Notes under the pieces: generated by a model | What the model was told of the DNA's origin: nothing | The model's input: the letters and a program-made list of their open reading frames with translations, nothing else | The model's database searches: none | In this document: positions 1-8,159 of the stretch, piece after piece | How the letters are laid out: each line of letters opens with the position of its first letter | How positions within the stretch are numbered: the stretch's first letter is position 1 | Program-made: the position numbers and the translations under genes | Origin: a virus | Direction: 5' to 3' (one strand) | DNA: 48,634 nt | IMG/VR virus record: IMGVR_UViG_3300037193_000509 | Span: 1 to 48,634 of that record

Positions 1-390
1 TCCTTTGGCAGGTGGCCAGCGGCCTTCTTCTTCCGGAAGCAATCCCATATTTTGACAATCACAAGCTCCCTTCGAATGGTTTCGGGTGTGGCATCGTAAT
101 TCCTGCGGGCACGGGTCGGGTTTATCCTCCTGTGCGCTGTCGGTGATTAGGCCTTCGTCTTTTAGGTAGGTTTCGATAACATCTTCTTGACACCCCCATC
201 TTGATAGTGCCACGCTTACCGCTTCCGCTGTGCGCTTTACTTCTGTTCGCGCAAAATGGATGGCATCATTTATCCAGGGAGCTTTATTGGCGTTATCTTT
301 CCATGATATAGTGAAAAGCTTTGTTTGGTATATTAATGGGGCCATCTCCGTAGCAATCGCCCGGACACGTTCTTTATACTTGTCGCTCAT
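1..390 (-). CDS. Hypothetical phage protein, cut by left edge
   Basis: The frame is open from the ATG at 390 to the window edge (130 codons), so the C-terminus is missing. The protein begins MSDKYKERVRAIATEM. Near residues 93-111 it has four Cys and two His (CPQELRCHTRNH...CDC), which could bind a metal. The start overlaps the stop of the upstream gene in an ATGA tetramer, the usual sign of translational coupling in this arm. I do not recognise the family. Confidence 0.7.
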   Translation of the reverse strand, partial: MSDKYKERVRAIATEMAPLIYQTKLFTISWKDNANKAPWINDAIHFARTEVKRTAEAVSVALSRWGCQEDVIETYLKDEGLITDSAQEDKPDPCPQELRCHTRNHSKGACDCQNMGLLPEEEGRWPPAKG

Positions 391-836
391 GGTTGTAAAT
401 TTTGTTTTTTAGTCATTTGATCCTCCGTAATCAGCCCCAGTTTTAATAGCAGTTCTTCTACCTCAGGGCCTTCATTGCCTACAAAGTGATATAGATCGCT
501 GCTAGTTGCATCACTTATGCTGGTCCCGTCTGTAAACATGAACTCATTAGCCCTACAGATCAACCGGTAGGCAGATAGCAGTAGATCGGCAGCCCTGTCC
601 CGTTCTTTGGTTAGTCTATAAAACCCCTCACCAAGTACGGCACCTGTATTGCCAAGCTTTTCATTCGACTCCTTGATCTCCTGCACCTGCTGAGCGGCGT
701 ATGTTTCCATTGCCTGAAGGCATATCTTATAGGGCTGGCAGTCAGGTAGTTTTCTCTGAAGGTCGTTCCGATGGTTTGGCGGCACATTGACCACTGTCTG
801 ATCAATTACCCTGTTTAGTGTTTCTTTTGCAGTCAT
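387..836 (-). CDS. Hypothetical early protein (149 aa)
   Basis: The start is the ATG at 836, 4 bases inside the end of the upstream zinc-ribbon gene (ATGA) and preceded by an AGGAGG-like site. The frame runs further upstream, but that part is antisense-like sequence inside the neighbour. The protein is mostly helical and soluble, with a charged central stretch (KERDRAADLLLSAYRLI) and an acidic C-terminus. It has no motif I recognise. It belongs to the long leftward early operon, so an accessory role during infection is likely, but the function is unknown. Confidence 0.7.
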   Translation of the reverse strand: MTAKETLNRVIDQTVVNVPPNHRNDLQRKLPDCQPYKICLQAMETYAAQQVQEIKESNEKLGNTGAVLGEGFYRLTKERDRAADLLLSAYRLICRANEFMFTDGTSISDATSSDLYHFVGNEGPEVEELLLKLGLITEDQMTKKQNLQP

Positions 837-1063
837 GACTCTACACCCTCCTTGGCTTCGTTTTCTCGGTTCTTTAATAAAGTTTTGAAAATGCGCCACC
901 ATGCACGACGGAGAGTCTTGTTGGGGAATGGTCCAAATCCACCCCATCTATATCCACAACAAACTTTGCAGCCATCGATCCCAGGCGCGTCACTATTGCA
1001 TTGGGGACAGAATCCAAATAATAGCCGCCACCTACCATTTAGTAATAAAAAAACTTTTTTCAT
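833..1063 (-). CDS. Small zinc-ribbon protein (76 aa)
   Basis: The short protein has two Cys knuckles, CPQC at about residues 19-22 and CKVCC at 32-36, as in a treble-clef or zinc-ribbon fold. The N-terminus is hydrophobic (MKKVFLLL) but no clear signal or membrane segment follows. The C-terminus is basic. The gene overlaps its downstream neighbour by 4 bases and abuts the next gene upstream. It could bind nucleic acid or protein; no specific family is recognised. Confidence 0.65.
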   Translation of the reverse strand: MKKVFLLLNGRWRLLFGFCPQCNSDAPGIDGCKVCCGYRWGGFGPFPNKTLRRAWWRIFKTLLKNRENEAKEGVES

Positions 1064-1447
1064 TTAAATATTTTCTAGCGTTAAATATCGTTCCACGGAT
1101 AATATCCCACCTCCGGATGGATGCGGATCATGAAACAGTTTTCCATCCTTATAAATAACCTGGTGCATAACACCTCTGGGAGACGGCCCGATTGCGAAAT
1201 AATAATCTGACCATCCAGACAAGTGAGGATCAGATTCATGAGAGACCTCCCGTTTGTACTTGTATTCAGATAGCCATACTTCCAGCGCCCTATACCAGAA
1301 CCCTTCTGGTTGACAGTCAAATAAGTCTTCTATATTTGGCACTTCTTGCACATCACAATCAAAATAACACGCATAGGTAGTCATCATACAATTGCCCCTT
1401 ACGCCGTTCTCTGGACTATGTAGTTTTGTTTGGTGCTGAATCTTCAT
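1064..1447 (-). CDS. Papain-like fold small protein (NC...H...HDPHPSG type)
   Basis: The protein has 127 aa. Residues 19-20 are NC, followed by a helix and VPNIEDLF. Later come MHQVIYKDGKLFHDPHPSG (about 94-111) and a C-terminal hydrophobic strand. A Cys near the N-terminus, a His about 75 residues on and a VHDPHPS-type strand recur in small phage proteins and resemble the Cys-His-Asp layout of NlpC/papain-like folds. Candidate residues are C20, H95 and D107. Whether it cuts anything is unknown, and it lacks a signal peptide, so it would act in the cytoplasm. Confidence 0.65.
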   Translation of the reverse strand: MKIQHQTKLHSPENGVRGNCMMTTYACYFDCDVQEVPNIEDLFDCQPEGFWYRALEVWLSEYKYKREVSHESDPHLSGWSDYYFAIGPSPRGVMHQVIYKDGKLFHDPHPSGGGILSVERYLTLENI

Positions 1448-1452
1448 ATTTG

Positions 1453-1650
1453 TTATTTACTTGTTAATGATTTTTCAGTTTCTTCCTCAGACCAGTAGTT
1501 CATTTTTGATTCAAGTGTGTAATAAACCCTTACATCCTTCCCTGGAAACATCCTATACCATCCATCGGCTACCTCCTGTCTTCGTATATAGTCTACTTCT
1601 TCTGATCGGTCAATATGTCCTCTTATTTCGAGGTGTAGTTTGACTTTCAT
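1453..1650 (-). CDS. Hypothetical protein (65 aa)
   Basis: Small charged protein starting MKVKLHLEIRGHI. Its ATG overlaps the stop of the upstream gene by 4 bases (1647-1650), which supports this start and shows it is part of the operon. A beta-rich N-terminus and an acidic tail are all that can be seen. The function is unknown. Confidence 0.6.
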   Translation of the reverse strand: MKVKLHLEIRGHIDRSEEVDYIRRQEVADGWYRMFPGKDVRVYYTLESKMNYWSEEETEKSLTSK

Positions 1651-2237
1651 TCCGGCTTATATGATGTACGGATCTTTCCAGGAGAATAGCTGACAGGCCG
1701 ATGATCCTTTATTATTTTATTTAGCTCGTCAAGTTTAGACAGGAGTTCTTTTGACAAAATGCTCTCAGGATCGCAGTCAGGGGGAAAGACGTCATCCCAA
1801 TATTCGAAATCAATTTCACTCAGATGATTAGCCTCGCAAAACACAAGCATAAGCCCATCCGGTTCACATTCGTGGTTTTCGCAATAGTCTAGCAAGTCTT
1901 CCTCACAAAAGAAGTATTCCTGTTCGTCCGCATCAATCAGGCAGATAGGTCTTACTCCGTCCCATTCTTCATGTGGCATCTTTAGCCATCGGTCGCGGGT
2001 CGCTTCCCGCTGACAGCCATCACATTTATAGTACCCGTTAGGCATTTCTTTGCCACATCCACACAATTTGTGGGTAGAATTGTTTCGCCTAGCCGAATCC
2101 TCATCTGAATAGTGCCTGCCATCCCGTGCCCCTTTCCATACGGGGAATTCTTTCACTACATCTCCATTGTCATTGTAGACTTTAGCCAGCATTTGTTCTG
2201 CAGCGTCAGCGTATAGTATTTTTACTTCCTGTTTCAT
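1647..2237 (-). CDS. Hypothetical protein with Cys4 zinc knuckle (196 aa)
   Basis: Residues 59-75 carry CGCGKEMPNGYYKCDGC, a four-Cys zinc site. The rest is acidic, especially residues 105-165, with scattered Cys and Trp. A C-terminal helix (SKELLSKLDELNKIIKDH) precedes a basic tail. The acidic body with a zinc knuckle would suit a protein-binding or nucleic-acid-mimic role, but that is speculation. It is coupled by ATGA overlap to the 65-aa gene. Confidence 0.65.
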   Translation of the reverse strand: MKQEVKILYADAAEQMLAKVYNDNGDVVKEFPVWKGARDGRHYSDEDSARRNNSTHKLCGCGKEMPNGYYKCDGCQREATRDRWLKMPHEEWDGVRPICLIDADEQEYFFCEEDLLDYCENHECEPDGLMLVFCEANHLSEIDFEYWDDVFPPDCDPESILSKELLSKLDELNKIIKDHRPVSYSPGKIRTSYKPE

Positions 2238-2282
2238 TTATCAAACCTTTTAGTTTTCATTCTTGACTTTTTGAAACCCAGT

Positions 2283-2960
2283 TTACCATCCCTCCATTGG
2301 AAATTCCAGATATACCTGTACCTGGCTACGTATCTCATTGGTAATCTTGTTCACGCGGTCCGTATTCCTACTGATCCTGCCGAACCAGCGCCAGCCATTG
2401 CCCGTTGCCTTAACGCCACTGTGAAATGTGTCGCAATCGAAGTAGATAAGCGTATTGCTTTCCGTTCGGTATTGTGTCATCTTTCCTTCTGCTAATAGCC
2501 GCTCGACTTCAGGATGCCATTTTCTGTAGATCAATTCCCCTTCTTCAACTGCGGGCATCGTGCATTCTCCCAGAGCAAATACAGTAGGGCAGATGTCGCC
2601 GTTTACGAGGCCCAGGATATGCTCTGAACGGTATCGCGGGTTTTCGTAATCCGGCTGCCCAGCGGTAATAAAGTGCTGTCCTGCCGGAATTTCCGGACGT
2701 GGAACGTCGTCATGGTGAAATCCAGGGATTGCTGGGTACCAACCAGGCATTAACATGTGAACGCGACTATCGAAAACAGTATCATCTCCGCACCAATCCA
2801 TCGGAAGCGCGTCCAAAAAAGCCCTGGTTATGGGTCCACCATTTTGCCAGGCGAATAGTGGGGCGCAGTTAAAAAACATCGGTTCGTTCTTTATGTCTGT
2901 CAGACCCTCACCGAAGGGATTAAGAATTTTAATTTGTGAGTTGAAATATTTTTCCTTCAT
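2283..2960 (-). CDS. 2OG-Fe(II) oxygenase-like protein
   Basis: The 225-aa protein shows the metal-binding pattern of the 2-oxoglutarate/Fe(II) dioxygenase fold: HHD (residues 82-84, an HxD), a distal His in CDTFHSG (about 180), and Arg about 11-15 residues later (GNGWRWFGRIS) that could bind the carboxylate of 2OG. The substrate cannot be read from sequence; phage relatives of this fold act on nucleic acid or protein. It lies between an HNH-like gene and a zinc-knuckle gene, close to the large methyltransferase fusion, so a link to DNA modification is possible. Assignment rests on motifs only. Confidence 0.6.
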   Translation of the reverse strand: MKEKYFNSQIKILNPFGEGLTDIKNEPMFFNCAPLFAWQNGGPITRAFLDALPMDWCGDDTVFDSRVHMLMPGWYPAIPGFHHDDVPRPEIPAGQHFITAGQPDYENPRYRSEHILGLVNGDICPTVFALGECTMPAVEEGELIYRKWHPEVERLLAEGKMTQYRTESNTLIYFDCDTFHSGVKATGNGWRWFGRISRNTDRVNKITNEIRSQVQVYLEFPMEGW

Positions 2961-2961
2961 T

Positions 2962-3312
2962 TTATTTTTTATTTAATCGTGATCGTTTTAGTCCCATTTC
3001 CCGCGCCTTCGCGTCATTTGCCTCAATCCAGCTGTTACATGGGTTGCAGCAGGCCATCATGTTGTCAGGGTCCAGTAGTTTCTCTGTAGTCTCTTTTCCC
3101 TCCGGATGATGAATCCCCTGCGCCCGCCCTGTACATACCGGTGTTCTCGCCGCGCAGGGCTTACCTACCCATATTGGCCGGGAGATCTTGGCGTATTCCT
3201 GGTTGATCACCGCCCGCTTCTTGCTGACCTTCGGTATCTTCTTCCGGGGCTTCTTCTCTGGCTGGAGCTGGCCGAGCTTCAGGGCGCGGCGGTATTCGAG
3301 GTAGGAGGTCAT
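2962..3312 (-). CDS. HNH-like zinc protein (116 aa)
   Basis: A basic N-terminus (KKPRKKIPKVSKKR) is followed by C53/C60, HH at 68-69, and CC-N-PC at 88-92 with NSWIE after it. This is the arrangement of a compact HNH/treble-clef nuclease with two Cys pairs and a central His-His. The protein is short for an HNH enzyme, and the final catalytic His of the fold is not obvious, so it may be a DNA-binding rather than cutting protein. It sits 3 bases after the stop of the large methyltransferase fusion, which it follows in the operon. Confidence 0.6.
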   Translation of the reverse strand: MTSYLEYRRALKLGQLQPEKKPRKKIPKVSKKRAVINQEYAKISRPIWVGKPCAARTPVCTGRAQGIHHPEGKETTEKLLDPDNMMACCNPCNSWIEANDAKAREMGLKRSRLNKK

Positions 3313-3315
3313 ATA

Positions 3316-5856
3316 CTACAGAGTGTCAAATAGCGTCGGCATTTGCACATTCTCTTCAGCCGCTTTGCAGTATGCCGCGCCGTCCAGGAAGTAGTTATGA
3401 TTGAGCTCCCAGGCCATGCCGAACCGGCCCAGCTCCACAGCTATGGACGGCACAGTCATAATCCCGCCGAAAGGATCCAGCACGATCTCCCCTTTGTTTG
3501 ACAGTTGCCTGATCACCCGCTGCGCCAGATCGATCTGCATAGGGCATAGGTGCATTTCCTTGCCTTTATTGTATTGGGAACTGTTCAGGGTTCTCATACG
3601 GGTAATGTCTGTCCAAACATCATCAGACCAGCTTTGCGGCTGCAGAAGCATGAACGTCGTGGGCAACTTGCCGGTAGCTTCCAGGGCATCACCGATAGCA
3701 ACGTGGTAGTCGAAGTCGTACACATTATTCAGGGAGTGATCCTTGAAAACTTTGAAGATCTTGTCGTGCTCCAGGCCTGATATTTCTGCAGGGCTAAGTA
3801 AGCGATCGCCAGATGAGCGAGCAAAGCCGTGTGCATCCACCTGCCATTTGGAAAGGGAATAATCAGATTTCTCCTTCACTACCGGAATGTCTGCATAGCT
3901 GTTCGATGTATCGGTGGGTGGCTTCCTGAAAAGTAGTAGGTACTCTGGCATGCCCACGCCCATCTTGCTGCCGTCTTTACACTGCTCGGACCAGCCCAGG
4001 CGGTAGGTTTGGTTATTCTCCCTCACCACGTCTGTAACGATCGTTTTCATGCCCATATAAGCGAATCCGTGCTTTTGGAAGTGCATAATAGTATGACAGT
4101 GGAAGGGATAAGCAGTCTGTGTTCCCAGGCCTGTCATTCCGATCGGCACAATCCGGTCTTTCACGTGAATGGCGGCGATCCTTCCAGGCATCAGCGACCG
4201 ATACAGTTCAGGCGTTAGGTAATCCATCTGCTCGAAGAACTCTTCGTTATTTTCGCTATGGCCAAAGTCGGAATAGTTGGGGGAGTACTCGTACTGAGTA
4301 GCGAAGGGAATGCTGGTAAGGATAAGCCCAACACTGTTAGACTCCTGGCGCCTGGACTCCAATACAGCATCGTTGTACACAATGTGGTACCGGCTGCTCT
4401 TAATCTCTATCCGTTCTACTCCTATCTTTCTGGTAAGCAAATTGGCCATAGCCGCCTGAGATAGGCCAAATTCTTTAATTATGTCTGTCATTGTCTGTAC
4501 TTCTTTGATGTGATTTCGCCATTTAGTTTCGAGTATCTTCCGTACTTCTCGCTCTGCTTCCGTGTAGACGAGGTCTATACGTACCTGGTATTGCTGCAGG
4601 AATCGCAGCAGACGGTGTATTGATTGAATAAAATCGTTGAATTTGAAGCCGATCCCTAGGTATATTGCCCAGTGACAATACCGCTGTAGATTGGTACCAG
4701 ATCCGAGCATGCAGGGTTTAGCAGCCAGCTCCTGAATGTGTCCATGTGCGAATGAAGCCACTGTATCTTCTCGTACTTCAATCGGCTGGGAGCCGTACAC
4801 GGTTGCGCAGGTGGGTATTAATCTCTCAATTGCCTGCCTTTCGCTTTCCAGGTCGTGCCATATTATTCGGTGAGCGGTAGGATCCTCTGCACGCAGTTCC
4901 AGTAGCTTTGAAATGCGAGCGGGCAAACTATCACGCTTCTCCTTTGCAGCGCCAGCGAGCCCCATGGCTACATCCTTATACATTCTTATCTGACCGCTTT
5001 TCTCTACGCCGGCGTCGCTATGATCAGTTGGGAGTTCATGCCAACGCAAATCCAGTTCAGGTAGGATATACCCTTCGTCATCGGCAGGGTTGCCGGTCAG
5101 GTCCGAAGGCTTTTGAACGAATAGGGCCCAGCTGGCTACCCACAGCCAGAACTCTCTTTCCTTGTGCGAATGCAGGGTGAGCTTGTCGGCCTTCGTGCTA
5201 TCGCGTTTAAAGAAGCGGGTTTTGGCCTGGCTGATATCCATTATGCCCAAGAAGTCGGCATATGCCAGCAGTTCTATATAGTCGTTTGGTGAAGGCGTTG
5301 CCGTGGCCACGAACCGGTATGGTACGCATTCAGTGCCGCGACGGTTTCCGAGCGGCCCCCCGTCACCGGTAAATAACCGCATAAACTCCCGGAAAGTCTT
5401 GCTGCCTCCGAATCCACGCAGGACGCTGGCTTCATCGAGGGATGCAGCCTGGAACAATCGCGGATCCAATTTACCGTCCCGCACTGTTTCATAATTGGTG
5501 ATATAGATACCAGTATCCTCACACTCGCCAATAGTGCGAACGAATTTCGGGGGCGCCTGCCATCCCAGTATATTTTTTGCATCGTTTATAAATTCCTGGC
5601 GCACACCAAGCGGAGCGATGATCAGCCCGCGGCCGCCAGTTCTGGTAAGAATGATACGGATGGTTTCTAATTGCGTCACGGTCTTATGAAGGCCAAAGGA
5701 TGCAAAGTTCGCACGCTGACCACCTTCCACATTCCATTTTACCATCAGACGGTTGTGCGGTTTCAGTGCCGGGTTGATCTCGTTTATATCGATCTCAAAG
5801 CCAGTTGATTTCGCCAGCTTAACTTTTCGTTTCAGAAAATCTTCGTATGGTATCAT
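3316..5856 (-). CDS. SF2 helicase-like / DNA methyltransferase fusion
   Basis: The 846-aa protein has two parts. Residues 1-440 look like a SNF2/SF2 helicase: a degenerate motif I (FGLHKT at 54-59, where GLGKT is expected), DEAS at 141-144 (motif II), TATPSP at 185-190 (motif III) and QSIHRLLR at 411-418 (motif VI). Residues 500-840 are an amino-DNA methyltransferase: TSIPF at 514-518 (the catalytic motif IV, usually [S/D]PP[Y/F]) comes before LDPFGG at 793-798 (SAM motif I), the order of the beta class. It probably methylates exocyclic amines of A or C, protecting phage DNA. The altered Walker A and TSIPF motifs may mean reduced or specialised activity. No nuclease domain is visible. Confidence 0.8.
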   Translation of the reverse strand: MIPYEDFLKRKVKLAKSTGFEIDINEINPALKPHNRLMVKWNVEGGQRANFASFGLHKTVTQLETIRIILTRTGGRGLIIAPLGVRQEFINDAKNILGWQAPPKFVRTIGECEDTGIYITNYETVRDGKLDPRLFQAASLDEASVLRGFGGSKTFREFMRLFTGDGGPLGNRRGTECVPYRFVATATPSPNDYIELLAYADFLGIMDISQAKTRFFKRDSTKADKLTLHSHKEREFWLWVASWALFVQKPSDLTGNPADDEGYILPELDLRWHELPTDHSDAGVEKSGQIRMYKDVAMGLAGAAKEKRDSLPARISKLLELRAEDPTAHRIIWHDLESERQAIERLIPTCATVYGSQPIEVREDTVASFAHGHIQELAAKPCMLGSGTNLQRYCHWAIYLGIGFKFNDFIQSIHRLLRFLQQYQVRIDLVYTEAEREVRKILETKWRNHIKEVQTMTDIIKEFGLSQAAMANLLTRKIGVERIEIKSSRYHIVYNDAVLESRRQESNSVGLILTSIPFATQYEYSPNYSDFGHSENNEEFFEQMDYLTPELYRSLMPGRIAAIHVKDRIVPIGMTGLGTQTAYPFHCHTIMHFQKHGFAYMGMKTIVTDVVRENNQTYRLGWSEQCKDGSKMGVGMPEYLLLFRKPPTDTSNSYADIPVVKEKSDYSLSKWQVDAHGFARSSGDRLLSPAEISGLEHDKIFKVFKDHSLNNVYDFDYHVAIGDALEATGKLPTTFMLLQPQSWSDDVWTDITRMRTLNSSQYNKGKEMHLCPMQIDLAQRVIRQLSNKGEIVLDPFGGIMTVPSIAVELGRFGMAWELNHNYFLDGAAYCKAAEENVQMPTLFDTL

Positions 5857-5886
5857 GCTGCCTTTACTTTAATGATTCAATTAGGT

Positions 5887-6300
5887 TTATATCTCCTTTA
5901 TTATTATTCCGTGAACCTTTTTCATTAACCGGCGTTTTTTCTTATACTCGCGGGTGCGAAATCCTTTCGCATCTTCTACGATAGTTTCACCCGTTTTCAC
6001 TACCATGTAAACAAAGTCGGCCTTGTATGCCAACGAGTGCGTCCCATTTGGATTCAGCTCGTATTTTACCTGGCGCCGAAGTAAGCCGATTTCTCCAGCT
6101 TTCAACAATAGCCGTAGCTCACCCCATCTGTTTGCCTCCTTTTTGCTATCAAAAACCTCCCCATCGACTTCGACCTTCTCATTGCCGTACTTTGACCGCT
6201 TCTGCTTAGGCTCACCTTCCAGCTCCGCTATAACTTCCTGGTTCAGGATGGCGGCTGCACATTTCTTCAGCTGTTCTTTAGTCATGTGTGCCCCTTTCAT
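5887..6300 (-). CDS. DUF1064 family protein (nuclease-like)
   Basis: The 137-aa protein matches the DUF1064 pattern seen in many phages: KYGNEKVEVDGEVFDSKKEA, then AGEIGLLRRQVKYEL, ADFVYMV and IVEDAKGFRT (about 108-117). The E-x-K-like DAKG strand and the order of motifs resemble a PD-(D/E)XK restriction-endonuclease fold, and the family is often placed in recombination or replication modules. Two starts are possible: 6300, which overlaps the previous stop (ATGA), or 6285 (MTKEQ), which has an AAAGGGG sequence before it. Confidence 0.75.
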   Translation of the reverse strand: MKGAHMTKEQLKKCAAAILNQEVIAELEGEPKQKRSKYGNEKVEVDGEVFDSKKEANRWGELRLLLKAGEIGLLRRQVKYELNPNGTHSLAYKADFVYMVVKTGETIVEDAKGFRTREYKKKRRLMKKVHGIIIKEI

Positions 6301-6587
6301 TTCTCTATTACCAGTTTAGGCCCTTGTTCAACAATCCTTTCCAGATTAAACCCATCCCGAACCACATACCACTTTTTAATATCCGTTCTAACCAGTACAT
6401 CCAGAGTAATATCGAAATGCTCAGCTATTTTTACCAGCTCTTCTAATTTTGGCCGCGCTCGCCCTTCTAACCAGGAAGACAAGGCACAGCAGGTCACATC
6501 TAACATTCCGGCCATCTGTTTCCGGGTGTAGTTTCTGGAACGCCTAAGAAATTGCAGATTGGATGATATTGTTTCGTAGATGTTCAT
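6297..6587 (-). CDS. XRE-family HTH protein
   Basis: The 96-aa protein has a Cro/CI-type helix-turn-helix: LRRSRNYTRKQMAGMLDVTCC then LSSWLEGRARPKLEELVKIAEHF (from the ATG at 6587). That ATG overlaps the stop of the upstream gene (ATGA); an in-frame ATG also exists at 6599. Its C-terminus (VVRDGFNLERIVEQGPKLVIEK) is short, so it is a minimal DNA-binding regulator. Lying in the early operon behind the helicase, it may act as a second early-gene regulator besides the repressor at 18.5 kb. Confidence 0.75.
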   Translation of the reverse strand: MNIYETISSNLQFLRRSRNYTRKQMAGMLDVTCCALSSWLEGRARPKLEELVKIAEHFDITLDVLVRTDIKKWYVVRDGFNLERIVEQGPKLVIEK

Positions 6588-6766
6588 ATTGGCGACCATT
6601 TATTCCGTTCTTCTCTAACTTCCCGGTGCCTCCGGTTTACATCCGGGTTAAGGCATGATTTGCATCTACAAGCGCGTCCATCCGATGTGCCTCTGTTCCT
6701 GTGAAAATCTTCCAGCGGCTTTTCGATCTTGCATCCGGTGCAAACTTTTGTTTTAGAATGGTTCAT
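6584..6766 (-). CDS. Small zinc-finger protein (60 aa)
   Basis: Carries CTGC (9-12) and CRCKSC (33-38) around EDFHRNRGTSDG, the shape of a small zinc ribbon common in phage early regions next to HNH genes. The gene overlaps the end of dnaB by 14 bases and the HTH gene by 4, so it is translationally linked to both. The remainder is strongly basic. It probably binds nucleic acid; it is too short for a full HNH nuclease. Confidence 0.6.
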   Translation of the reverse strand: MNHSKTKVCTGCKIEKPLEDFHRNRGTSDGRACRCKSCLNPDVNRRHREVREERNKWSPI

Positions 6767-8159
6767 CTTGCGTTGTTTGTGGTTCGTAATAGTTTTGCAT
6801 CTTGATTGCCTTGAAAGGGGATGAGGGCGGTCGATCCATGAAGGTCATGCAAGGAGCATTGAAGTAAAGGGGAATAGCCTTTGCCGATCCATGCCGATTC
6901 TTGGCAACCTTGCAGATAACCAGATCTTTCGAATCGTATTCCTGTCCGCCTATTTCTACCGGTCCGATCATCTCGTAATATTCAGGCCGCATAAGGAAAA
7001 TAACCTCGTCCGCATCTTGCTCAATACTTCCTGACTCCCGTAAATCGGAGAGCTGGGGCATTTTGTCCGGGCGGCTTTCTACGGCCCTGCTAAGCTGGGA
7101 GAGAGCAATTACGCTGATGTTTAATTCCTTTGCTATCACCTTTAAGCCCCTGCTTATTTCGCTGATGATATTCTCCCTGGATTTGCCGCGTTCGTCCACC
7201 CCAGACATTAACTGCAGGTAGTCAACAACAAGATGTTTAATACCGTGCTTTCGCTTCATGATGCTGGCCGCCGTTCTTAACTCCCGAATGTTTAACCCCG
7301 CGTGGTCGTCAATGTGAATACCTGCCTTTGCGAGAATAGCATCAGCCTTATCGAGGTGTATGCGCTGCGATTCGGATAGGTCATTCTTCCGGATTTGTTC
7401 ATGATTTATACAGCTCTCTATGCTTTCCAGTCTTGTAACCAGCTGCGCAGCTGACATTTCTAAGGAGAATATTCCAACCGGTTCGCACTTTTCGATTGCG
7501 ACATTTCGGGCTAGGGTAAGAGCAAGTGCCGTTTTACCCATCCCTGGTCGCGCTGCCACGATTATCAGATCGGGAGGTACAAGACCGCTGATTACTTCAT
7601 CCAACCCGGTAAGTCCTGTTGACGTGCCGAGCGTTCCCTTTTGGGATATAGCCTCACGGTCTTTATTTGCCTGGACGATGTGATCAGCAATGGTCTTTGT
7701 ATAGCCCTTTAGGGCCTGTTCCTGAAGTCGGAGGATGTCGGCCGCTACACTGTTCAGGGTGTCGAATGGATCAGAGTTATACCCGTTAAAAATCATTTCA
7801 TTCCCCAACCTTATTGCCTCCCGCTGTAAATAGTACTGCTGCAGTATAAGGATATGTGCTTCAATATTGGCAGAGGACACTACTGAGTTGGTAATTACGG
7901 TCAGGTCATAGGGCGTAACGGATTTATCAAACAACCCCATTCTACTCATTCGGTTTGTCACAGTCACCAGGTCGGCCGGTTGAGATTGATCATAAAGGCT
8001 CATAATGGCCTTATATGCTCTGCGGTGTAACTCGTGATAAAATACCGCTTCATGCAGACGAGAAACGACCAACGGGAGGCAACCAGGTTCCATCATGATG
8101 GCGCCTAAAACCGATTCTTCCAAATCCTTACTTTGCGGCAATCCTTTTAAATCGCTCAT
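6753..8159 (-). CDS. dnaB: Replicative DNA helicase (DnaB-like)
   Basis: The 468-aa protein is full length for the DnaB family. The N-terminal domain (DLEESVLGAIMMEPGCLPLV) is followed by the RecA-like core: Walker A ARPGMGKT at 203-210, IFSLEMSAAQLVTRL, Walker B VVDYLQLM at 311-318, and SQLSRAVESRPDKMPQLSDL with ESGSIEQDAD. It unwinds DNA ahead of the replication fork. The gene directly after the DnaD-like loader (ATGA overlap at 8156-8159) completes a phage-encoded helicase loading set; polymerase and primase would come from the host or from beyond the window. Confidence 0.95.
   Translation of the reverse strand: MSDLKGLPQSKDLEESVLGAIMMEPGCLPLVVSRLHEAVFYHELHRRAYKAIMSLYDQSQPADLVTVTNRMSRMGLFDKSVTPYDLTVITNSVVSSANIEAHILILQQYYLQREAIRLGNEMIFNGYNSDPFDTLNSVAADILRLQEQALKGYTKTIADHIVQANKDREAISQKGTLGTSTGLTGLDEVISGLVPPDLIIVAARPGMGKTALALTLARNVAIEKCEPVGIFSLEMSAAQLVTRLESIESCINHEQIRKNDLSESQRIHLDKADAILAKAGIHIDDHAGLNIRELRTAASIMKRKHGIKHLVVDYLQLMSGVDERGKSRENIISEISRGLKVIAKELNISVIALSQLSRAVESRPDKMPQLSDLRESGSIEQDADEVIFLMRPEYYEMIGPVEIGGQEYDSKDLVICKVAKNRHGSAKAIPLYFNAPCMTFMDRPPSSPFKAIKMQNYYEPQTTQDEPF

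Noticed and set aside
387-947. Longer version of the 149-aa early protein
   Set aside because: The extra 37 codons overlap the zinc-ribbon gene; the ATG at 836 has a ribosome site and an ATGA overlap.
2962-3312. Definite HNH homing endonuclease
   Set aside because: The zinc ligands fit, but the catalytic His is uncertain and the protein is short, so I call it only HNH-like.
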